A DNA stretch of 64,000 bases, taken from positions 124,001 through 188,000 of the forward strand of contig NZ_QGEH01000005.1 of assembly GCF_003258515.1 (NCBI RefSeq). The letters run 5' to 3'. The notes beneath the pieces were generated by a model. It was given only the letters and a program-made list of their open reading frames with translations. It was not told where the DNA came from and made no database searches. A program made the position numbers and the translations under genes. How positions within the stretch are numbered: the first letter of the stretch is position 1; every line of letters starts with the position of its first letter. Positions 10,127-19,335 of this stretch are shown here, one piece after another. The DNA comes from Marinobacter bohaiensis. Lineage in GTDB: Bacteria; Pseudomonadota; Gammaproteobacteria; Pseudomonadales; Oleiphilaceae.

Positions 10127-10936
10127 TCAGAAACCGATGTCGATGTCGTAATCGATGATCAGCGGCGCGTGGTCGGAGAAGCGGGTCTCGTCATCGATCC
10201 AGGCATTCTGGATCGTCTTGCGGATGCCCGGCGTGGCCAGTTGGTAATCGGTGCGCCAGCCGGCGTGCTGACGCCAGCCTTCGGCCCACTCAGGCCACCA
10301 GGTGAACTGGTCGCCGTCCTTGTTGACCTCGCGGAACGCATCAACCGCGCCCAGCTCGTCGAACAGGCGGTCCAGCCATGCCCTCTCATGGGGCAGAAAA
10401 CCGGACACGTCCAGTTTGTGGTAACGGGGACTGGTGTCGGTCACATGATGCGCGGTCTGCAGGTTGGCACCAAAGATGAACTGCCGGCGCTTGCGCAGGG
10501 TCTTCTGCATGTGCTGGCCGTAGCCTTCCATGAAGGCGTCCTTGTGATCCAGCATGGTCAGGTCGTTGCCGTCGCCCAGCAACTCTTCCTCACGGCCCAG
10601 CGCGTTGGGGGCCAGCACCGAGGCCACACTGACCTTGTCGAAGTCCGCCTGGATGAAGCGGCCCTCGCGGTCGGAGATCTCGTTGCCGAAACCGTAGATG
10701 ATGGCTTTCGGGAAGTGACGGGTATAGATACCGACGCCGCCGTACTCGGTTTCCTCGCCGTCGATGAAATACGCTTCGTAGCCTTCGGGGACATAGCGGG
10801 GATCGTCGAATTCGTAGACCCGCATGCGATGATCCTGGACACAGACCACGTCTGCATCCTGGCCCGCCAGCCAGTCAAAAAAACCACGGTCAATCGCCTG
10901 TGCCAGGCCGTTGACGCTGATCGATACTACCCGCAT
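10127..10936 (-). CDS. crc: Crc-like catabolite repression protein (exonuclease III fold, nuclease residues lost)
   Basis: This 269-residue protein has the exonuclease III/endonuclease-phosphatase fold. It begins MRVVSISVNGLAQAIDRGFFDWL and ends RFSDHAPLIIDYD. Gene order (rph, this gene, divergent pyrE) is that of Pseudomonas crc. Compared with ExoIII, the catalytic Glu of the QET motif is Asp in VQDHR (residue 35), and the Asp/Asn pair of GDMN is replaced in FGANL (Ala157, Leu159). The WRTDY Asp and SDH His remain. That pattern fits Crc, which works with Hfq in translational repression of catabolic mRNAs rather than as a nuclease. The start is the ATG at 10936. Confidence 0.82.
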   Translation of the reverse strand: MRVVSISVNGLAQAIDRGFFDWLAGQDADVVCVQDHRMRVYEFDDPRYVPEGYEAYFIDGEETEYGGVGIYTRHFPKAIIYGFGNEISDREGRFIQADFDKVSVASVLAPNALGREEELLGDGNDLTMLDHKDAFMEGYGQHMQKTLRKRRQFIFGANLQTAHHVTDTSPRYHKLDVSGFLPHERAWLDRLFDELGAVDAFREVNKDGDQFTWWPEWAEGWRQHAGWRTDYQLATPGIRKTIQNAWIDDETRFSDHAPLIIDYDIDIGF

Positions 10937-11017
10937 AGATGTTCCCTGAAACGTTTGTGTGTATGATACCGTTTTTACGCCTTTTTGAAAGAATCCAACC
11001 CTTCCAGATACCTTGCC

Positions 11018-11656
11018 ATGCACGACTATCAACGCGATTTCATCGAATTTGCCATCCGTCGGGACGTCCTCCGTTTTGGGGAGTTCACCCTCAAGTCCGG
11101 ACGCAAGAGTCCCTACTTCTTCAATGCAGGCCTGTTCAATACGGGGTCGGATTTGCTTCAGCTCGGGCGTGCCTATGCGTCTGCCCTGCAAAATAGCGGC
11201 CTGAATTATGACATTCTTTTCGGACCTGCCTATAAGGGCATACCGTTGGCCGCAGCGACGGCGATGTCCCTGGCGGAAACCGGCGACGACCGGCCCTACG
11301 CGTTCAACCGGAAAGAGAAAAAAGATCACGGAGAGGGCGGTAACATTGTCGGCGCACCATTAAAGGGCAAAGTGCTGATCATTGACGACGTCATCACCGC
11401 CGGGACCGCGATCCGCGAGTCCATCGACATCATTCACGAAGCCGGCGCCGAGCCTGCGGGCGTACTGATCGCCCTGGATCGTCAGGAGCGGGGCCAGAGT
11501 GAGCTGTCGGCCATCCAGGAAGTGGAACGGGATTACAAGCTGCCGGTCACAAGCATCATCCAGCTGGACCAGGTAATCAGTTATCTGGCGGATCGTCCGG
11601 ATTTCCAGGAGAACGCGCGCAAAGTAGCGACCTACCGCGAGGAATTCGGCATCTGA
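11018..11656 (+). CDS. pyrE: Orotate phosphoribosyltransferase
   Basis: PyrE joins orotate to PRPP in pyrimidine synthesis. The start is the ATG at 11018 ([13 protein letters not shown]), giving 212 residues. It has [16 protein letters not shown] at the N-terminus, [15 protein letters not shown], the flexible loop [12 protein letters not shown] and the PRPP-binding motif [14 protein letters not shown]. It is divergent from the crc-like gene with 81 bases between starts, the same arrangement as in Pseudomonas. Confidence 0.96.
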   Translation: MHDYQRDFIEFAIRRDVLRFGEFTLKSGRKSPYFFNAGLFNTGSDLLQLGRAYASALQNSGLNYDILFGPAYKGIPLAAATAMSLAETGDDRPYAFNRKEKKDHGEGGNIVGAPLKGKVLIIDDVITAGTAIRESIDIIHEAGAEPAGVLIALDRQERGQSELSAIQEVERDYKLPVTSIIQLDQVISYLADRPDFQENARKVATYREEFGI

Positions 11657-11753
11657 TCGCAATTCAGGGCTTCGCCGGGCACGGCCTGTTGCCAGGCCGG
11701 CAATTCGCCCGCTATGCTCAGCCGAGGCCAACCAAACGGTGACCAAGCAGTCT

Positions 11754-12407
11754 ATGAGACACGCCTCCTCCCTAACCTTTGCACTCCTCTTTTGCGGCGT
11801 TTTCGGCGCTTCGTCGGCGCTGGCATCGACCATGTATCGCTACAAGGACGACAACGGCCGCATGGTGATGAGCAACACTGTGCCGTCCGACGCCACGAAA
11901 CACGGCTACGAAGTCCTCAACTCCCAGGGTCGCGTGGTCAAAGTGGTGCCTCCGGCACCAACGGAAGAGGAGCTGAAAGCCCGCGCCCAGGCCGAGCAGC
12001 GCAAACAGGCGGCTGAACGCCAGCGGGAGGCGGACGAAGAGCTGCTGCGCATCTACAGCCATCCGGACGATGCCGTGCGCGCCCTGAACCGCAAGCTGCA
12101 GGAACGCCACAGCCTGGTGCAGCTCAAGCGCGGCAACATCGCTGTGATCGACAGTCAACTGGAGGAACAGCAGGGCAAGGCAGCGGACCTGGAACGGGCC
12201 GGACGCAAGATTCCGGATAACCTGAAAACCCGCATTGAACGACTGCAGTCCCAGAAACGCGAGCTGGAGCAGGAGATCAACAAGCAGGATCAGGAAACCG
12301 CCAAAATCCGCGAATCCTACGAGGCCAAGATCCAGCGCCTGGAACAAATCACCGGGGAATCCCGCACCGTCGAACTGCACACCGCGGAGACCCGCGCGAC
12401 GGAATAA
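11754..12407 (+). CDS. DUF4124 domain-containing exported coiled-coil protein
   Basis: A signal peptide (RHASSLTFALLFCGVFGASSALA) is followed by a DUF4124-type module (MYRYKDDNGRMVMSNTVPSD) and then a long Lys/Glu/Gln-rich heptad-like stretch from about residue 65 to 200, predicted coiled coil. The protein is probably periplasmic. An in-frame GTG at 11739 would lengthen the N-terminus by five residues; neither start has a strong ribosome site. Function unknown. A two-way terminator follows. Confidence 0.75.
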   Translation: MRHASSLTFALLFCGVFGASSALASTMYRYKDDNGRMVMSNTVPSDATKHGYEVLNSQGRVVKVVPPAPTEEELKARAQAEQRKQAAERQREADEELLRIYSHPDDAVRALNRKLQERHSLVQLKRGNIAVIDSQLEEQQGKAADLERAGRKIPDNLKTRIERLQSQKRELEQEINKQDQETAKIRESYEAKIQRLEQITGESRTVELHTAETRATE

Positions 12408-12462
12408 GCCGGAGCCGGAGTCGCACTCGCGGCACACGGGTATAAAGGCAAGCAGGTACTAA

Positions 12463-12486
12463 AAAGGGTCGCCGAAGCGACCCTTT
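12463..12486. terminator. Bidirectional intrinsic terminator
   Basis: AAAGGGTCGC-CGAA-GCGACCCTTT is a perfect 10-bp stem with a tetraloop, flanked by A-run and T-run. It ends both the DUF4124 gene (+) and the convergent gene at 12512 (-). Confidence 0.85.
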
Positions 12487-12511
12487 CTGTTTTGGTCAAC
12501 CCACTCGGCGA

Positions 12512-12934
12512 TCAGGCGGAGGTGGTGGTCGAGGTCGACTTGCGTGCGGTGCTCTTACGGGCCGTGCTGGTCGACTTCTTCGCCGTTGAAGTGGCGGATT
12601 TCTTCACCGACTTGGCCTGATCGGACACTTCGTCCGCGGCCTCGGACACCGCTTCGGCGCCCTCTGCGGTTTCCTTCTCGACCCTGGCCACCATTTCCGA
12701 CGCAAAGTTACCGAAACGGCTGTTCAGGCTGCGAAGCTGCTCGAACAGGTTCTCGCTGTAGCCGTCGTAACGCTTGCGCAGCGACTTGACGCTGTACTCG
12801 CGGGCTTCGGATTCCAGCTTTTCGGCATATTCGAACGGCTTGGACGACAGCTTCTTCTGACGCTCTTCCGCCGCATTAATGCCCTTCTCGACCATCTCCT
12901 GAATCTGTTCCTGATAGCTTTTCAGTTTACCCAT
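12512..12934 (-). CDS. Phasin-like/basic-tail protein of unknown function
   Basis: A 140-residue protein with a good ribosome site (GGAGAGG before the ATG at 12934, MGKLKSYQEQIQEMV). The first 100 residues are amphipathic helix, resembling phasin-type granule proteins. The last 35 residues are a low-complexity Lys/Ser/Thr/Ala tail (KKSATSTAKKSTSTARKST) like the DNA-binding tails of PhaF/AlgP-type proteins. That hints at a role in tethering granules or nucleoid, but this is inference from composition; no polyhydroxyalkanoate gene is in the window. Confidence 0.6.
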   Translation of the reverse strand: MGKLKSYQEQIQEMVEKGINAAEERQKKLSSKPFEYAEKLESEAREYSVKSLRKRYDGYSENLFEQLRSLNSRFGNFASEMVARVEKETAEGAEAVSEAADEVSDQAKSVKKSATSTAKKSTSTARKSTARKSTSTTTSA

Positions 12935-13316
12935 TGTGGTGCCTCTCCATTGCTTTGACTGCAGATTGATTGAGAGATTGACGGAGGCGTGCCCGACGCC
13001 TTTTCCGGATAACACCACGGACGTTAATCGCAAAAATTAGAATATTCATACTAGGGTTCCATTCGACCGCCGAGACAACCGGTACGCCCTAGTTATTTGT
13101 CACCAAAGCTTTTTCCGAAAAAACCCCGGAGACCCTGCAAGAAACGTGACTCCATATCATAAAAAAACTGACGAAATGTTCACTTGTGAGTCTCAATCTC
13201 ATTCGCATAATGAGGCGGCAAAGGACTTGTGAGGATGGAGCCTACTCCGCTGTGCCTCTCTAAAAAGAACTCGCTAAAGCGAGCCATCATCTATTAGAGA
13301 AACGTCAGGTATATCA
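12935..13316. other. Intergenic region between divergent genes at 12934 and 13317
   Basis: 382 bases with no convincing gene. It is more AT-rich than its surroundings and should hold promoters for both flanking genes. A small stem (CTCGCT/AGCGAG, 13270-13283) lies about 33 bases before the start of the lipoprotein gene. No RNA gene was recognised. Confidence 0.5.
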
Positions 13317-13757
13317 ATGTCCTATTCAAATCCTTGCCGGGCCCGGCACGTCCTCGCCCTGTGCTTTATTTCTGTCACGCTCCTGCTTGCCGGCTGCAAC
13401 GGCGGCGGGTCATCTTCCGACAGCTCCAGCAAAACCTCGGACAGCACGTCGAATTCGGGATCAAGCGGAAGTTCTGCAGCCAGCGAGGCCACAGTCTCTT
13501 CCAAACTGCGCTGGACGGCGCCCGCCACCCGGGCTGACGGCAGTAAACTGTATGTGGGGGAAATCAGCGGCTATCGGATTTACTACAAGCTCAAGCACCA
13601 GAGTGGCTACCGCTCCATCAAGGTAAGCGGCTCGGACAGAACCCAATACCCCTTAAAGGCTTTCGAGCCGGGGCAGTACGAGTTCTCCGTGACCACCCTG
13701 GACACCGACGGGTTGGAAAGCCAGCGTTCCGAGGTAATCTCGGTCAGCGTGATCTGA
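13317..13757 (+). CDS. Lipoprotein with fibronectin type III-like domain
   Basis: A 146-residue protein. Residues 10-26 form a lipoprotein signal (LALCFISVTLLLAGC), so Cys26 is the likely lipidated residue. A Ser/Gly/Thr-rich linker of about 30 residues follows, and then a domain beginning LRWTAPATRADGSKL with ISGYRIYYK and GQYEFSVTTLDTDGLES, the strand pattern of a fibronectin type III fold. It is probably an outer-membrane or surface lipoprotein; the partner is unknown. Confidence 0.75.
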   Translation: MSYSNPCRARHVLALCFISVTLLLAGCNGGGSSSDSSSKTSDSTSNSGSSGSSAASEATVSSKLRWTAPATRADGSKLYVGEISGYRIYYKLKHQSGYRSIKVSGSDRTQYPLKAFEPGQYEFSVTTLDTDGLESQRSEVISVSVI

Positions 13758-13760
13758 TCG

Positions 13761-14087
13761 CTACCAGCGGAACAGGACCCATTTGGGCACCACGAGCTGG
13801 GAGCCGTCCTGCCGGATGAAGCCACCGCCGTCGGCCGGAACCAGGTAGTAGACGGGGCCCACCTTGGGCTCCACCCGGATTTCCCTGAGCTGGCCGTTCA
13901 CGCGGTACTCGTAGTAGGTGGCTTCCTTGCCTGGACGAATCACCACCTGGGGTTCGTCCGGAGACGCGGCCTGGTATTCAGACGCCCGCACCGGGGCGGA
14001 CGACGACGCGCCGTCTTCCTGGGCGGCCGCTGTCAGGCTGAACGATGCGATCACCAATGCAATCACGAGGGGGATCGTTTTTTTCAT
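13761..14087 (-). CDS. DUF2782 exported protein
   Basis: A 108-residue protein with a signal peptide (MKKTIPLVIALVIASFSLTAAA) and the DUF2782 core (PQVVIRPGKEATYYEYRVNGQLREIRVEP, then YYLVPADGGGFI). Members of this family are found next to polA in Pseudomonas-like genomes, as here, where it is divergent from polA. Function unknown; probably periplasmic. Confidence 0.85.
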   Translation of the reverse strand: MKKTIPLVIALVIASFSLTAAAQEDGASSSAPVRASEYQAASPDEPQVVIRPGKEATYYEYRVNGQLREIRVEPKVGPVYYLVPADGGGFIRQDGSQLVVPKWVLFRW

Positions 14088-14177
14088 GTTAACCTTGGCA
14101 TCCTGAAATCCTTGATTGTTCTCTGAGATTTACACATCCCAGGGCACTAGACAACCTGATTCCGGATACCAGCCCCT

Positions 14178-16892
14178 ATGAGCCAGAAGCAGACGCCACC
14201 GGTCGTCCTCGTCGACGGATCCTCCTACCTTTTCCGCGCCTTCCACGCCCTGCCGCCGCTGACCACCAGTAAGGGTCAGCCCACCGGCGCCATCAAGGGC
14301 GTCATCAGTATGCTGCGCCGGCTCGACCAGGACTACCCCGGCTCCAAGGTCGTGGTGGTCTTCGACGCCAAGGGCAAGACGTTCCGCCATGAACTGTATG
14401 AAGAGTACAAGGCCAACCGTCCGCCCATGCCGGAAGACCTGGCCACCCAGATCGCGCCCATCCACGAGATCGTGCGCGCCATGGGCCTGCCGCTGCTGAT
14501 CGTCCCCGATGTGGAGGCGGACGACGTGATCGGCACCCTCGCCTGCGAGGCCACCGACAAGGGCGTTGATGTGGTGATCTCCACCGGCGACAAGGACATG
14601 GCGCAGCTGGTCAGCGAGCACGTCACCCTGATCAACACCATGACCGAAACCGCCATGGACCGGGACGGCGTGAAGGACAAGTTCGGCATCACCCCGGAGC
14701 AGATCATCGACTACCTGGCTCTGGTGGGCGACAAGGTGGACAACATCCCCGGTGTGGAAAAGTGTGGCCCCAAGACCGCGGTCAAATGGCTGGAGCAGTA
14801 CGAAACGCTGGAGAATCTCGTCGAGCACGCGGACGAGGTCAAGGGCAAGATCGGCGAGAACCTGCGCAACGCTGTGGAGCAACTGCCGCTGAGCAAGGAG
14901 CTGGCCACCATCAAAACGGATGTGGAGCTGGCATTCGGCATCCAGGACGTTAAACCCGATGACGCGGATAACGACAAACTGCTGGCCCTGTTCCGCGAGT
15001 ACGAATTCAAGACCTGGATCGCCGAGCTGAGCGACGACGCCCCGGCGGACACCGAGGACGACAGCACCCCCGACATTCCCGAGAAACACTACAGCGTGGT
15101 CACCGAACAGGCGGAGCTGGACGACTGGGTCAAGCGCCTGAAAAAGGCGGATCTGTTTGCCTTCGACACCGAAACCACCAGCCTCAACTACAGTCAGGCG
15201 GAAGTCGTAGGGGTGTCCTTCGCCATCGAAGCGGGTGAAGCGATCTACGTGCCCTTCGGCCACGACTACATGGGCGCGCCGGACCAACTCGACCGGGAGG
15301 CCGTGCTGGAGCAGCTCAAACCGCTGCTGGAAGATCCCAGGCTCAGGAAAGTCGGCCAGAACCTGAAGTACGACAAGAACGTGCTGGCCAACCACGGCAT
15401 TTCCCTGGAAGGCATCGCCGAGGACACCATGCTGGAGTCCTACGTGCTCAACTCCACCGCCTCACGCCACGACATGGACAGCCTGGCCCTGAAGTACCTG
15501 GGGGAAGCCACCATCTCGTTCGAATCCATTGCCGGCAAGGGCGCCAAACAGCTCACCTTCAACCAGATCGATCTGGAACAGGCCGGCCCCTACGCCGCCG
15601 AGGACGCGGACATCACCCTGCGCCTGCATCAGGCCTTGCGCCCGCGCCTGGCCAGGGAAGGCAAGCTGGAAAGCGTCTACACCGACATCGACCTGCCGCT
15701 GGTACCGGTGCTGTCGCGCATGGAGCAGCGCGGTGTGATGATCGACGCCGGCACGCTCAAGCGCCACAGCCAGGAGCTGGCCGAGCGTATGGCGGAGCTG
15801 GAGAAGGCCGCCCACGATGAGGCCGGTGAAACCTTCAACCTGGGATCCCCCAAGCAGTTGCAGGCCATCTTCTACGAGAAGCTGGGGCTGCCGGTGATCA
15901 AGAAGACGCCCAAGGGCGCGCCCTCCACCGCCGAGCCGGTGCTGCAGGAACTGGCCCACGACTACAAGCTGCCGCACCTGATCCTGGAGCACCGCAGCCT
16001 GAGCAAGCTCAAGTCCACCTACACCGATCGCCTGCCGGAGATGATCAGCGCCCGCGACAACCGGGTGCACACCTCCTATCACCAGGCGGTGGCGGCCACC
16101 GGGCGCCTGTCGTCCTCCGAGCCCAACCTGCAGAACATTCCCATCCGCACCCACGAGGGCCGGCGCATTCGCCAGGCGTTCATCGCGCCGGAGGGCTACA
16201 AGCTGGTGGCGGCGGACTATTCCCAGATCGAGCTGCGCATCATGGCGCACCTGTCCGGCGACGAGGGGCTGCTCAAGGCTTTCGCCGAGGGCAAGGACAT
16301 CCACAAGGCCACCGCCGCCGAGGTCTTCGACACCACGGTGGACAAGGTCACGTCCGACCAGCGCCGCAGCGCCAAGGCCATCAACTTCGGCCTGATCTAC
16401 GGCATGTCCGCCTTCGGTCTGTCGCGCCAGCTGGGCGTGGAGCGCAAGCTCGCCCAGGAGTACATCGACCTCTATTTCCACCGCTACCCCGGTGTTCGCC
16501 AGTACATGGACGACATCCGCAAGCAGGCCCACGACGACGGTTACGTGGAAACCCTGTTCGGCCGTCGCCTGTACCTGCCGGAGATCAACGCCAAGAACAA
16601 GCAGATGCAGCAGGCCGCCGAGCGCACCGCAATCAACGCCCCCATGCAGGGCACCGCGGCGGACATCATCAAGAAAGCAATGGTGACGGTGGAGAACTGG
16701 CTGCTGGACCAGCACGCCAGGGACGCCCGCATGGTCATGCAGGTCCACGACGAACTGATCCTGGAAGTGAAGGAGTCGGCCCTGGACGACGTCATCAAGG
16801 GCCTCACCGATCGCATGTCAGCCGCCGCCGACCTCAAGGTGCCGCTGCTGGTGGAAGCCGGTGTCGGCGACAACTGGGACGAGGCGCACTAG
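14178..16892 (+). CDS. polA: DNA polymerase I
   Basis: A 904-residue family A polymerase with all three domains. The N-terminal 5'-nuclease (about 1-290) has VLVDGSSYLFRAFHAL and VVFDAKGKTFRHELY. The 3'-5' proofreading exonuclease is active-looking, with FDTET at about residue 330. The polymerase domain has DYSQIELRIMAHLSGD (about 679), the O-helix RRSAKAINFGLIYGM and VHDELILEV (about 856). It acts in Okazaki fragment maturation and repair. Confidence 0.98.
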   Translation: MSQKQTPPVVLVDGSSYLFRAFHALPPLTTSKGQPTGAIKGVISMLRRLDQDYPGSKVVVVFDAKGKTFRHELYEEYKANRPPMPEDLATQIAPIHEIVRAMGLPLLIVPDVEADDVIGTLACEATDKGVDVVISTGDKDMAQLVSEHVTLINTMTETAMDRDGVKDKFGITPEQIIDYLALVGDKVDNIPGVEKCGPKTAVKWLEQYETLENLVEHADEVKGKIGENLRNAVEQLPLSKELATIKTDVELAFGIQDVKPDDADNDKLLALFREYEFKTWIAELSDDAPADTEDDSTPDIPEKHYSVVTEQAELDDWVKRLKKADLFAFDTETTSLNYSQAEVVGVSFAIEAGEAIYVPFGHDYMGAPDQLDREAVLEQLKPLLEDPRLRKVGQNLKYDKNVLANHGISLEGIAEDTMLESYVLNSTASRHDMDSLALKYLGEATISFESIAGKGAKQLTFNQIDLEQAGPYAAEDADITLRLHQALRPRLAREGKLESVYTDIDLPLVPVLSRMEQRGVMIDAGTLKRHSQELAERMAELEKAAHDEAGETFNLGSPKQLQAIFYEKLGLPVIKKTPKGAPSTAEPVLQELAHDYKLPHLILEHRSLSKLKSTYTDRLPEMISARDNRVHTSYHQAVAATGRLSSSEPNLQNIPIRTHEGRRIRQAFIAPEGYKLVAADYSQIELRIMAHLSGDEGLLKAFAEGKDIHKATAAEVFDTTVDKVTSDQRRSAKAINFGLIYGMSAFGLSRQLGVERKLAQEYIDLYFHRYPGVRQYMDDIRKQAHDDGYVETLFGRRLYLPEINAKNKQMQQAAERTAINAPMQGTAADIIKKAMVTVENWLLDQHARDARMVMQVHDELILEVKESALDDVIKGLTDRMSAAADLKVPLLVEAGVGDNWDEAH

Positions 16893-16912
16893 CGACCTCG
16901 CCCCGGCTGCGT

Positions 16913-18706
16913 TCAGTAACTGTAACGCAGGGAGGCCAGCAACGCCCGTTGCTGGCCAGAGTATCCGGCCACGGTGACCGCCTCCTGGTCGAGCAGGTTG
17001 CGCCCTTTGAGCGTCAGGTCGAGGCGGTCGGTCGCGGCATAGGCCAGCGTCAGGTTGGTCATCCCATAACCGGGAATGTCGCTGTCCGCCGCCGTATCCA
17101 CCGAATCCGTCCGCCCCAGCCATTCCAGGCTCGCTTCCAGCGGCCCGAACGTTTTTGTTCCCGCCAGGCGCCCGTTCCACTTGGGTCGCCGGGCCAGGGC
17201 ATCGCCGGTGTCGTCGTCGGTGGCGCGGGTATAGCCGGCACCCATTTCCAGCCGCCAGTCACCGCCCCGGTAGATGACGCTCAGTTCCGTACCTTCCGCC
17301 GTGGCCGACTCCGTGTTGTAGGGAATGAACAAGGCGTCCAGCTGGATCAGGTCATCGAAGTTGGTGCGATAGGCCGCCCACTCGTAGGACAGACGTCCGA
17401 CACTGCCCTTGAGCCCCACTTCGTAGGTTTCCGAGGTTTCCGCGTCCAGGTCCGGATTGGCGCCAAACGGCGAATACAGATCGTTGAAATTGGGCGCCTT
17501 GAAGCCGGTGCCGTAGCTGACGTAGGGCTTTAGCGCAGGCGTCAGCTGGTAGCCCACCGATACCGCCCCGGTGGTCTCGTCGCCGTAGGCCTGGTTGTTG
17601 TCGTAGCGCAGCGACGTCTCCACATGCAGCGGCTGATCGACGGTCTGCCACTGACCAAACACCGCGTTGTTGTAGCGAGCGTCTTCCGTGTAGGCCGTCG
17701 AGGCCTCCACCCGCTCTTCAACCCGCTCGACGCCCACGGTCAGCAACTGGTGGCCAGTGAGGTAGGCATCGGATTGAACCAGGTACTGGCGGCGCCGGGT
17801 TTCATAGTCGAAGTAATCCGCCTGGTCGATGAAGTTGTCGTTGTCCTCGCGCCCGTAGCCGATCTGGGCGTGCAGGGTGACATCGTCGCTGGCGGCAAAA
17901 TCGGCGAAAACCCGCCCGGACTGCTGCACGAACTCGTTCCAGTAGCGCTGATCGGCTGTACCGAAAACGCTGTCGTAATCGTTCTCGCCCTGGGCGTGCA
18001 TCGCGTTGAGGCCGAGCGACAACCGATCATTGACGCGCTGATCCACGCTGGCGCTGAACGACTGGCTCTCGAAACCGTCGTCATCGCGCTGGTTGCTGAC
18101 CGGCTGGGAATCCACACCGTCGGTCTCATACATCGACGCCGACAGACTGTAGGCCGTATCGCCGGTGCGGCCCGAGAAGTGCTGGGTCAGGCGCGAGGTG
18201 CCCTCGGTACCGGCGCTGACTTCCGAAATGGCTTCCGGCTCCGGCGTGCCCCGGCGCGTGAAGATCTGGATCACCCCACCGATGGCCTCGGAGCCGTAGA
18301 GGCTGGAGCGCGGACCACGCACCACTTCGATGCGATCCACCAGCGCCAGGGGAATGTTTTCCAACTGGGCCGTGCCCGCCGTTGCACCGCCGACTTTCAG
18401 GCCGTCCACCAGCACCAGCACGTGATCGGAGTTCGAACCCCGCATGAACACGCTGGACTGCTTGCCGGCACCACCACTCTGGGACACGGTCACGCCGGGA
18501 ACACCGCGCAACAGGTCCTCGATGCTGCTGGCCGTGCTGCGCTGGATGTCCTGCCGGCTGATGACCGTCACCGAGGCGTTCACCTCGTCGGCCGTTTGCG
18601 CGGTCCGGGTCGCGGTCACCACAAGGGGATTGAGGATATCCGCGTTGAGCGGGGCGGCAAGACAGCCGGTCATCAGGCCGGCGGCCAGGGAAAAGGGCTT
18701 GTTCAC
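16913..18706 (-). CDS. btuB: TonB-dependent vitamin B12 receptor BtuB
   Basis: An outer-membrane receptor of 597 residues. A signal peptide is followed by a TonB-box region (PLVVTATRTAQ), a plug domain (VNASVTVISRQDIQ, LLRGVPGVTV, VFMRGSNSDHVLVLVDG, VEVVRGPRSSLYGSEAIGGVI) and a beta-barrel ending in an aromatic residue (RYSY). The start is a GTG at 18706. The assignment to cobalamin rests on similarity to BtuB and on the cobalamin riboswitch directly upstream. It converges on polA with 20 bases between the stops. Confidence 0.92.
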   Translation of the reverse strand: MNKPFSLAAGLMTGCLAAPLNADILNPLVVTATRTAQTADEVNASVTVISRQDIQRSTASSIEDLLRGVPGVTVSQSGGAGKQSSVFMRGSNSDHVLVLVDGLKVGGATAGTAQLENIPLALVDRIEVVRGPRSSLYGSEAIGGVIQIFTRRGTPEPEAISEVSAGTEGTSRLTQHFSGRTGDTAYSLSASMYETDGVDSQPVSNQRDDDGFESQSFSASVDQRVNDRLSLGLNAMHAQGENDYDSVFGTADQRYWNEFVQQSGRVFADFAASDDVTLHAQIGYGREDNDNFIDQADYFDYETRRRQYLVQSDAYLTGHQLLTVGVERVEERVEASTAYTEDARYNNAVFGQWQTVDQPLHVETSLRYDNNQAYGDETTGAVSVGYQLTPALKPYVSYGTGFKAPNFNDLYSPFGANPDLDAETSETYEVGLKGSVGRLSYEWAAYRTNFDDLIQLDALFIPYNTESATAEGTELSVIYRGGDWRLEMGAGYTRATDDDTGDALARRPKWNGRLAGTKTFGPLEASLEWLGRTDSVDTAADSDIPGYGMTNLTLAYAATDRLDLTLKGRNLLDQEAVTVAGYSGQQRALLASLRYSY

Positions 18707-18835
18707 AGAGAGCGTCCTGGGTTCGCATCCGGTTCAGTCGAAGCCGGTGGACGGAGGACGCGCGGTTACGGGATGGGCAACCACCGGTGACGCCCTCCGC
18801 AGCACCGCATGCACCGGCCAGGATCAGAGAGATCC

Positions 18836-19030
18836 CTGCCGGGAAGCAGGTGGCCGGTCTCCGGACTCATTCCTTCCCCGGGGATCGGGGGCCGGCAGCG
18901 CCTTCCCGGACCGGAGGTCCAGTGGCCTTGCTGCTGCAGAGGAATTTACCGTTGCGGGGGCAGCACTGGGTTTGCACCAGTTTCCCGTTTCACTCGCCGT
19001 GCGAGCACCGCCTGCCAATTGACGCCGGTG
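18836..19030 (-). promoter_or_regulatory. Cobalamin riboswitch upstream of btuB
   Basis: Read on the minus strand, the leader contains the conserved elements of an adenosylcobalamin riboswitch in order: ACTGGTGCAAACCCAGTGC (about 18964-18983), the CCCCGCAACGGTAA segment, the B12 box GCCACTG (18920-18926), and GAGTCCGGAGACCGGCCACC near the 3' end (about 18848-18867). It lies about 130 bases before the btuB start and should repress receptor synthesis when cobalamin is plentiful. Ends are approximate. Confidence 0.95.
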
Positions 19031-19044
19031 ACGCAGGCGTCACC
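19027..19044. repeat. Perfect palindrome at the 5' edge of the riboswitch
   Basis: GGTGACGC-AG-GCGTCACC is an 18-base perfect inverted repeat immediately before the riboswitch core on the minus strand. It may be part of an outer stem, or a separate operator. Confidence 0.5.
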
Positions 19045-19335
19045 GAACTTGCCGGGACTTTAGGAGGACTGGCTCACCGGGTCAACGCATTTTCCCGGAT
19101 TTTCTCATTCCCCTGCACGCCCGCCGAACTCACCACAACGGTGCAGACAGAACCCGTGATGCGTCATGGCGGTGCGCAACTCCGTGCAAAGCTGATGTTT
19201 TCGCCTTTTATTTCAGGATTTTAACGATAGGCACATTTTTAGCTTAATATTCAGGGTCGATAACGCGCACGCTCTGATCCCCCCACAGGCTCGGGACCGT
19301 CCAGACGCAAGAGCGCTTTGAAATGAGGTACGACA
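19045..19335. other. Intergenic region upstream of btuB leader and the gene at 19336
   Basis: About 290 bases without a recognisable gene. It must hold the promoter for the riboswitch transcript (-) and for the gene at 19336 (+). An AT-rich patch at about 19195-19250 is the likeliest promoter area, but no single -35/-10 pair stands out. Confidence 0.4.

Noticed and set aside
18787-19224. A plus-strand open frame across the btuB leader
   Set aside because: It lies opposite the cobalamin riboswitch, has no ribosome site and shows the skewed composition of structured RNA read in the wrong strand.
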